Positions 59,637-64,000 of a stretch of DNA of 64,000 nucleotides are shown one piece after another. The notes beneath the pieces are model-generated. The model saw nothing but the letters and a program-made list of their open reading frames with translations, ran no database searches and was not told the DNA's origin. Within the stretch, counting starts at the first letter, position 1. Each line of letters starts with the position of its first letter. This stretch comes from Cellulomonas flavigena DSM 20109 (GTDB lineage: Bacteria; Actinomycetota; Actinomycetes; Actinomycetales; Cellulomonadaceae). The translations under genes and the position numbers were made by a program. Where the stretch lies: NCBI RefSeq assembly GCF_000092865.1, contig NC_014151.1, positions 186,001-250,000 of the forward strand. The letters are read 5' to 3'.

Positions 59637-62600
59637 GTGCTGCTGCTGCTGATCCTCCACCTCGCAGCAGCCCTCGTCGCGCCCCTGCTGTTCACGTGGC
59701 TCGGCCGGCGCGCGTTCTGGACGCTCGCGCTGGCGCCCGCCTCCGCGGCCGTGTGGGCGCTGACGCAGACCGCCGAGGTGCAGGCCGGCGACGGCCCGGT
59801 CCAGGTGGTCGAGTGGATCCCCGCGCTCGGCATCGAGCTGAGCTTCCGGCTCGACACGCTCTCGTGGCTCATGACGGTGGTCGTCGGCGGTGTCGGCGCG
59901 CTCGTGCTGGTGTACTGCGCGGCGTACTTCTCGCCGACCGCGTCGGGCCTCGGGCGGTTCGGCGGCGTCTTCACGGCCTTCGCCGGCTCGATGCTCGGCC
60001 TCGTCACGGCCGACGACCTGCTCCTGATGTTCATGTTCTGGGAGCTGACGACCGTCACGTCGTACCTGCTCATCGGCCACTACGCCGACCGCAAGGCGAG
60101 CCGGCGCGCCGCCATGCAGGCGATCATCGTCACCACCGCGGGCGGCCTCGCGATGCTCGTCGGTGTCGTCATCCTGGGCCACGCGGCCGGCACCTACTCG
60201 ATGTCCGCGCTCGTGACGGACCCGCCCGCGGCGTCCCCCGCGATCATCGCCGCCGTGGCGTGCCTGCTCGCGGGCGCGGCGACGAAGTCCGCGCTCATCC
60301 CCTTCCACTTCTGGCTGCCCGCCGCCATGGCCGCGCCGACACCCGTCAGCGCGTACCTGCACGCCGCCGCGATGGTGAAGGCCGGCGTGTACCTGGTCGC
60401 CCGCTTCGCGCCCGCGTTCGCCGAGCTGCCCGTCTGGCGCTGGACGGTCGTCGTCCTGGGCGGCGGGACGCTGCTGCTCGGTGGGTACCGCGCGCTGCGG
60501 CAGCACGACCTCAAGCTCGTGCTCGCGTTCGGCACCGTCAGCCAGCTCGGGCTGATCATCCTGCTGGTCGGGCTCGGCACGCAGGCCACCGCGCTCGCGG
60601 GCCTGGCGATGCTCGGCGCGCACGCGATGTTCAAGGCGGCCCTGTTCCTGGTCGTCGGCACGGTCGACGTGGCCTGCGGCACGCGTGACCTGCGGCGGCT
60701 GTCGGGTGTGGGCCGCGCCCTGCCGTGGACGGCGCTCGCGGGCGGCCTGGCGACCGCGTCGATGATCGGGCTGCCGCCGTTCGCCGGGTACGTCGCCAAG
60801 GAGGCGGGCCTCGAAGCCCTCGTGCACCTCGAGGACGGCACGATCGGGACGGTCGTGCTCACGGTCGTCGTCCTCGGCTCGGCGCTGACCGTCGCGTACG
60901 GCCTGCGCTTCTGGTGGGGCGCGTTCGCGACGAAGCCCGCGCTGGTCCCGCAGTCGCAGACGCAGGACGAGCAGGGCGTCGCGACGACCACGTCGCTGGC
61001 CGCGGGCGGCGACGAGTCCGTCGAGCCCGCCCCGGTCTCCCGCCCGTCGTTCCTGCTCACCGCTCCCGCGCTGGTCCTGGCGTTCCTCGGCGTCGCGGTC
61101 GCGCTGCTCCCGCAGCTCGGCGAGCACCTGCTCGCGCCGTACGCCGCGACGTACCCCCTCGGCGAGCCCGGGCACCTCGTGCTGTGGGGCGGGTTCGGGC
61201 TCGTGCTGTGGCTCACGGTCGGCGTGCTCGGCGTCGGTGGCCTGCTGTTCCTCGTGCGGGACAGGGCCGAGCGGTGGCAGGCGCGCGCACCGCACGTCTT
61301 CGAGGCCGACCTCACGTACCGCCGTTCGATGCGCAAGCTCGACGACGTCGCCGCCGACGTCACCGCCGTCACCCAGCGTGGTTCGCTGCCCCTGTACCTC
61401 GGCGTCATCCTCTTCACCTGGGTCGCCGCCGTGGGCACCGCGCTCCTGGCGGGCACGTCGCTCCAGGTGGAGACACGCCCCTGGGACTACGCCGCGCAGA
61501 CGATCTTCGCGGCCGCCGCGATCGTCGCCGCAATCCTCGTCGCCCGCGCCCGTCGCCGGCTCAAGGCCGTCATCCTCGCCGGCATCAGCGGCTACGCCAC
61601 GGCCGGGATGTTCCTGCTGTACGGCGCGCCGGACCTCGCGGTCACGCAGGTGCTGGTCGAGACGATCACGCTCGTCGTGTTCGTGCTCGTGCTGCGCCGG
61701 CTCCCCCCGTACTTCTCCGACCGCCCGCTCGCCGGGTCGCGGTGGCTGCGCCTCGGCCTGGGCCTCGCGGTCGGCCTCACCGTCGCCGGGGTCGCGCTCG
61801 TCGCGCCGTCGGCGCGCGTGCACGCGCCGGTGTCGACGGACTTCGCGACCGAGGCCTACGAGTTCGGCGGCGGCAAGAACATCGTCAACGTCACGCTCGT
61901 CGACATCCGCGCGTGGGACACCATGGGCGAGCTCTCCGTGCTGCTCGTGGCCGCGACGGGCGTCGCGTCGCTCGTCTTCCTGTCGGCACGCGGTGGACGG
62001 ATCTTCCGCGAGCGGGAGGCTCCCGCCGACCGCGCGGTGTGGGGCGGCACCCCCGACCCGATGGCGGCCCTGCGGCGTCCCGGCACGGCGCCCGGGACCA
62101 CCGCGCCGACGGGCGCGCAGGCCATCGACGGCGGCGCGCCGGCCACGCCCTCGCGCGGCACGGGTCGCGCCGTCGGGTCCCGCGCGCGCGAGTGGCTGCG
62201 CGCCGGGCGCACGGTCGCGCCGCAGCGCCGCTCGGTGATCTTCGAGGTCGTCGTGCGCCTGCTGTTCCACACGATGATCGTGTACTCCGCGTTCCTGCTG
62301 TTCAGCGGCCACAACCAGCCCGGTGGCGGGTTCGCCGCAGGGCTCGTCACGGGGATCGCGCTCGCGGTGCGGTACCTCGCGGGCGGCCGCTACGAGCTGG
62401 GCGAGGCCGCGCCCGTCCAGCCGGGCGTCCTGCTCGGGATGGGTCTGTTCCTGTCCGCCGGTGTGGGGCTCGCGGCGCTGTTCGTGGGTGGCAACGTGCT
62501 GGAGTCCTGGATCCTGGAGTTCCGGCTGCCGGTCTGGGGCGACGTCAAGCTGGTGACCAGCCTGTTCTTCGACGTGGGCGTGTACCTCGTGGTCGTCGGG

Positions 62601-62753
62601 CTCGTGCTCGACATCCTGCGCAGCGTCGGCGCGGAGATCGACCGCCGTGCGGAGACGGGGGAGGACGAGGTCGCGGAGCACGCCGTCAGCGGCTACGACC
62701 ACGTCGTCGTCGCGCGCGGGTCCGGGTCGACCGGTGAGGGGACGGCACCGTGA
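59637..62753 (+). CDS. mrpA: Mrp Na+/H+ antiporter, fused subunits A and B
   Basis: The 1038-residue protein has the NuoL/MrpA-like part (about 1-500), with the proton channel segments LIPFHFWLPAAMAAPTPVSAYLH and MIGLPPFAGYVAKE, a second region (about 500-780) of MrpA-specific helices, and a C-terminal MrpB domain (about 865-1000) seen in VRLLFHTMIVYSAFLLF and SGHNQPGGGFAAGLV. A linker of about 80 residues, rich in Pro/Ala/Thr, joins the last two. The A-B fusion is usual in actinobacteria. Mrp complexes exchange sodium for protons. It overlaps mrpC by GTGA. Confidence 0.93.
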   Translation: MLLLLILHLAAALVAPLLFTWLGRRAFWTLALAPASAAVWALTQTAEVQAGDGPVQVVEWIPALGIELSFRLDTLSWLMTVVVGGVGALVLVYCAAYFSPTASGLGRFGGVFTAFAGSMLGLVTADDLLLMFMFWELTTVTSYLLIGHYADRKASRRAAMQAIIVTTAGGLAMLVGVVILGHAAGTYSMSALVTDPPAASPAIIAAVACLLAGAATKSALIPFHFWLPAAMAAPTPVSAYLHAAAMVKAGVYLVARFAPAFAELPVWRWTVVVLGGGTLLLGGYRALRQHDLKLVLAFGTVSQLGLIILLVGLGTQATALAGLAMLGAHAMFKAALFLVVGTVDVACGTRDLRRLSGVGRALPWTALAGGLATASMIGLPPFAGYVAKEAGLEALVHLEDGTIGTVVLTVVVLGSALTVAYGLRFWWGAFATKPALVPQSQTQDEQGVATTTSLAAGGDESVEPAPVSRPSFLLTAPALVLAFLGVAVALLPQLGEHLLAPYAATYPLGEPGHLVLWGGFGLVLWLTVGVLGVGGLLFLVRDRAERWQARAPHVFEADLTYRRSMRKLDDVAADVTAVTQRGSLPLYLGVILFTWVAAVGTALLAGTSLQVETRPWDYAAQTIFAAAAIVAAILVARARRRLKAVILAGISGYATAGMFLLYGAPDLAVTQVLVETITLVVFVLVLRRLPPYFSDRPLAGSRWLRLGLGLAVGLTVAGVALVAPSARVHAPVSTDFATEAYEFGGGKNIVNVTLVDIRAWDTMGELSVLLVAATGVASLVFLSARGGRIFREREAPADRAVWGGTPDPMAALRRPGTAPGTTAPTGAQAIDGGAPATPSRGTGRAVGSRAREWLRAGRTVAPQRRSVIFEVVVRLLFHTMIVYSAFLLFSGHNQPGGGFAAGLVTGIALAVRYLAGGRYELGEAAPVQPGVLLGMGLFLSAGVGLAALFVGGNVLESWILEFRLPVWGDVKLVTSLFFDVGVYLVVVGLVLDILRSVGAEIDRRAETGEDEVAEHAVSGYDHVVVARGSGSTGEGTAP

Positions 62754-63292
62754 GCGGCGTCCTCATGAGCCCCAACCTCGTCTTCGTCGTGACGATCGCG
62801 GTGATGTTCACCGTCGGCGTCTACCTCGTGCTGGAGCGCAGCCTGACGCGCATCCTGCTGGGCATCGTCCTGCTGAGCAACGGCACGAACCTGCTGATCC
62901 TCGTCGCGGGCGGGGCGGCCGGTGCGCCCCCGATCATCGGCGTCGCGAGCGACCGGCCCATGAGCGACCCGCTGCCGCAGGCGCTCATCCTCACGGCCAT
63001 CGTCATCACGCTCGGCCTGACGGCGTTCCTGCTGGCCATGGCCTACCGGTCGTGGCAGCTGCACCGCCACGACGAGGTGCAGGACGACGTCGAGGACCGC
63101 CGCATCGTGCGCCTCGCCGCGATCGACGAACGCGCCTTCGAGGACGACGACACCGAGTACGAGGGCGAGACCCTCGACGAGGAGGCCGCGAGCACCCGCG
63201 ACGAGACGGACCTGGGCGAGGCCTTCGGCGGCGCACCGGCCGAGCGGCCGCCGCCGGGCAGCGACACCACGCACAGGGAGGAGGGACGATGA
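62750..63292 (+). CDS. mrpC: Mrp antiporter subunit C
   Basis: The 180-residue protein has three membrane helices in the NuoK/MrpC pattern (YLVLERSLTRILLGIVLLSNGTNLL, then DPLPQALILTAIVITLG), followed by an acidic cytoplasmic tail of about 75 residues that is longer than in most MrpC proteins. GTGA and ATGA overlaps join it to mrpA and mrpD. Confidence 0.93.
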   Translation: MSGVLMSPNLVFVVTIAVMFTVGVYLVLERSLTRILLGIVLLSNGTNLLILVAGGAAGAPPIIGVASDRPMSDPLPQALILTAIVITLGLTAFLLAMAYRSWQLHRHDEVQDDVEDRRIVRLAAIDERAFEDDDTEYEGETLDEEAASTRDETDLGEAFGGAPAERPPPGSDTTHREEGR

Positions 63293-64000
63293 CCGACTGG
63301 AGCTGGCTCGTCCCGCTGCCCGTCGTGCTGCCGCTGTCGGCCGCCGGCCTGGCGCTCGCGCTGTACCGGCGCCCGCGCCTGCAGCGCATCGTGTCGCTCG
63401 CGACCCTCACGATCGTCGCGATCGTCTCGGCGGCGCTGCTCGTGCTCGCGGACGCCGGGCCCGTCGTGGTCGAGGTCGGCGACTGGGCCGCGCCCGTGGG
63501 CATCAGCCTGGTCGCCGACCGGCTCTCGGCGCTCATGCTCACGGTGTCGTCCGTCGTGATCCTGTGCGTTCTGGTCTACTCGCTCGCGCAGGGCCGCGAG
63601 GACGGTGAGCAGTTCGCGCCCATCTCGATCTTCCACCCCACGTACCTGGTGCTGTCCGCGGGCGTCGCCAACGCGTTCCTCTCCGGGGACCTGTTCAACA
63701 TCTACGTGGGCTTCGAGATCCTGCTCGCCGCGTCGTACGTGCTCATCACGCTGTCGGGCACCACCGAGCGCATCCGTGCGGGCACGATCTACGTGGTCGT
63801 CGCGATCCTGTCGTCCGTGCTGTTCCTCGTCGCCATCGCCGCCGTGTACGCCGCGGTGGGCACGGTGAACCTCGCGCAGCTCGCGATCCGCCTGCCGGAG
63901 GTCGACCCCGGCGTGCGGCTCGTGCTGCAGACCATGCTGCTGCTGGCGTTCGGCATCAAGGCGGCCGTCTTCCCGCTGTCGTCGTGGCTGCCGGACTCCT
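63289..64000 (+). CDS. mrpD: Mrp antiporter subunit D (3' end outside the window)
   Basis: About 237 residues are present and run off the window edge. They show NuoN/MrpD-like helices with DRLSALMLTVSSVVILCVL and SGDLFNIYVGFEILLAASYVLI, including the conserved Glu, and end at GIKAAVFPLSSWLPDS with the channel Lys. The ATG overlaps the mrpC stop (ATGA) and has GGAGGAGGG upstream. Confidence 0.93.
   Translation, partial: MTDWSWLVPLPVVLPLSAAGLALALYRRPRLQRIVSLATLTIVAIVSAALLVLADAGPVVVEVGDWAAPVGISLVADRLSALMLTVSSVVILCVLVYSLAQGREDGEQFAPISIFHPTYLVLSAGVANAFLSGDLFNIYVGFEILLAASYVLITLSGTTERIRAGTIYVVVAILSSVLFLVAIAAVYAAVGTVNLAQLAIRLPEVDPGVRLVLQTMLLLAFGIKAAVFPLSSWLPDS

Overview
The window is very GC-rich DNA with strong G/C preference at third codon positions, many GTG starts and many genes whose -10 element lies 6-7 bases before the start codon. 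Secreted lytic polysaccharide monooxygenases and an arabinanase with CBM2 modules on Pro/Thr linkers, a zinc-free ribosomal protein set with its MRF-like partner, and an actinobacterial desferrioxamine cluster point to an actinobacterium of the cellulolytic Cellulomonas type. This is inferred from gene content, not from a marker gene.

Layout. 0-11.8 kb is a zinc-stress region: an aztD-like zinc chaperone, two YibE/F paralogues, an MRF/CobW-like protein and, divergent from it, the cysteine-poor ribosomal proteins L28, L33, S14, a decayed L31, L36 and L32. A shared operator-like sequence precedes aztD and the MRF/ribosomal divergon. Inside this region sit a GNAT gene, tRNA-Gly(CCC), an apparently self-regulated Fic gene, a VWA lipoprotein and two related exported proteins. 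11.9-20.8 kb holds an ATP-grasp/alpha-E plus transglutaminase pair, two minus-strand genes, a GAF regulator divergent from a TetR regulator, and an RNA methyltransferase. 20.8-31 kb is the polysaccharide segment: two AA10-CBM2 oxidases and a GH43-CBM2 arabinanase, interspersed with an NHL-thioredoxin protein, a GAF-GGDEF protein and a serine protease. All three CAZyme genes have a LacI-type palindrome upstream.

31.6-37.1 kb is a LacI-controlled operon with a TIM-barrel isomerase, a 3-hydroxyisobutyrate-dehydrogenase-like enzyme, a fused DhaK-DhaL kinase and an RpiB-like isomerase, fitting catabolism of a tetrose or related ketose. 37.4-40.9 kb has a guanidinium-type SMR exporter under a guanidine-III riboswitch, an ABC exporter and a MarR regulator. 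41.1-42.5 kb is an AbiEi/AbiEii module. 44.2-46.0 kb is an ECF sigma/membrane partner pair. 46.1-53.7 kb is a complete desABCD desferrioxamine operon followed by a penicillin-acylase-family gene.

54.8-56.9 kb is a small accessory island: MntA/HepT, a GrpB gene enclosed by IS-like terminal repeats and a CTAG duplication but with no transposase, and a second toxin-antitoxin-like pair. A 58-bp repeat lies beside both this island and the AbiE pair. The window ends with an Fe-S membrane oxidoreductase and the start of an Mrp antiporter operon (mrpAB fusion, mrpC, partial mrpD).

The least expected items are the guanidine-III riboswitch, the L31 remnant kept in the ribosomal operon, the GrpB-carrying non-autonomous element, the repeat pair at toxin-antitoxin loci, and the tandem operator of the Fic gene.
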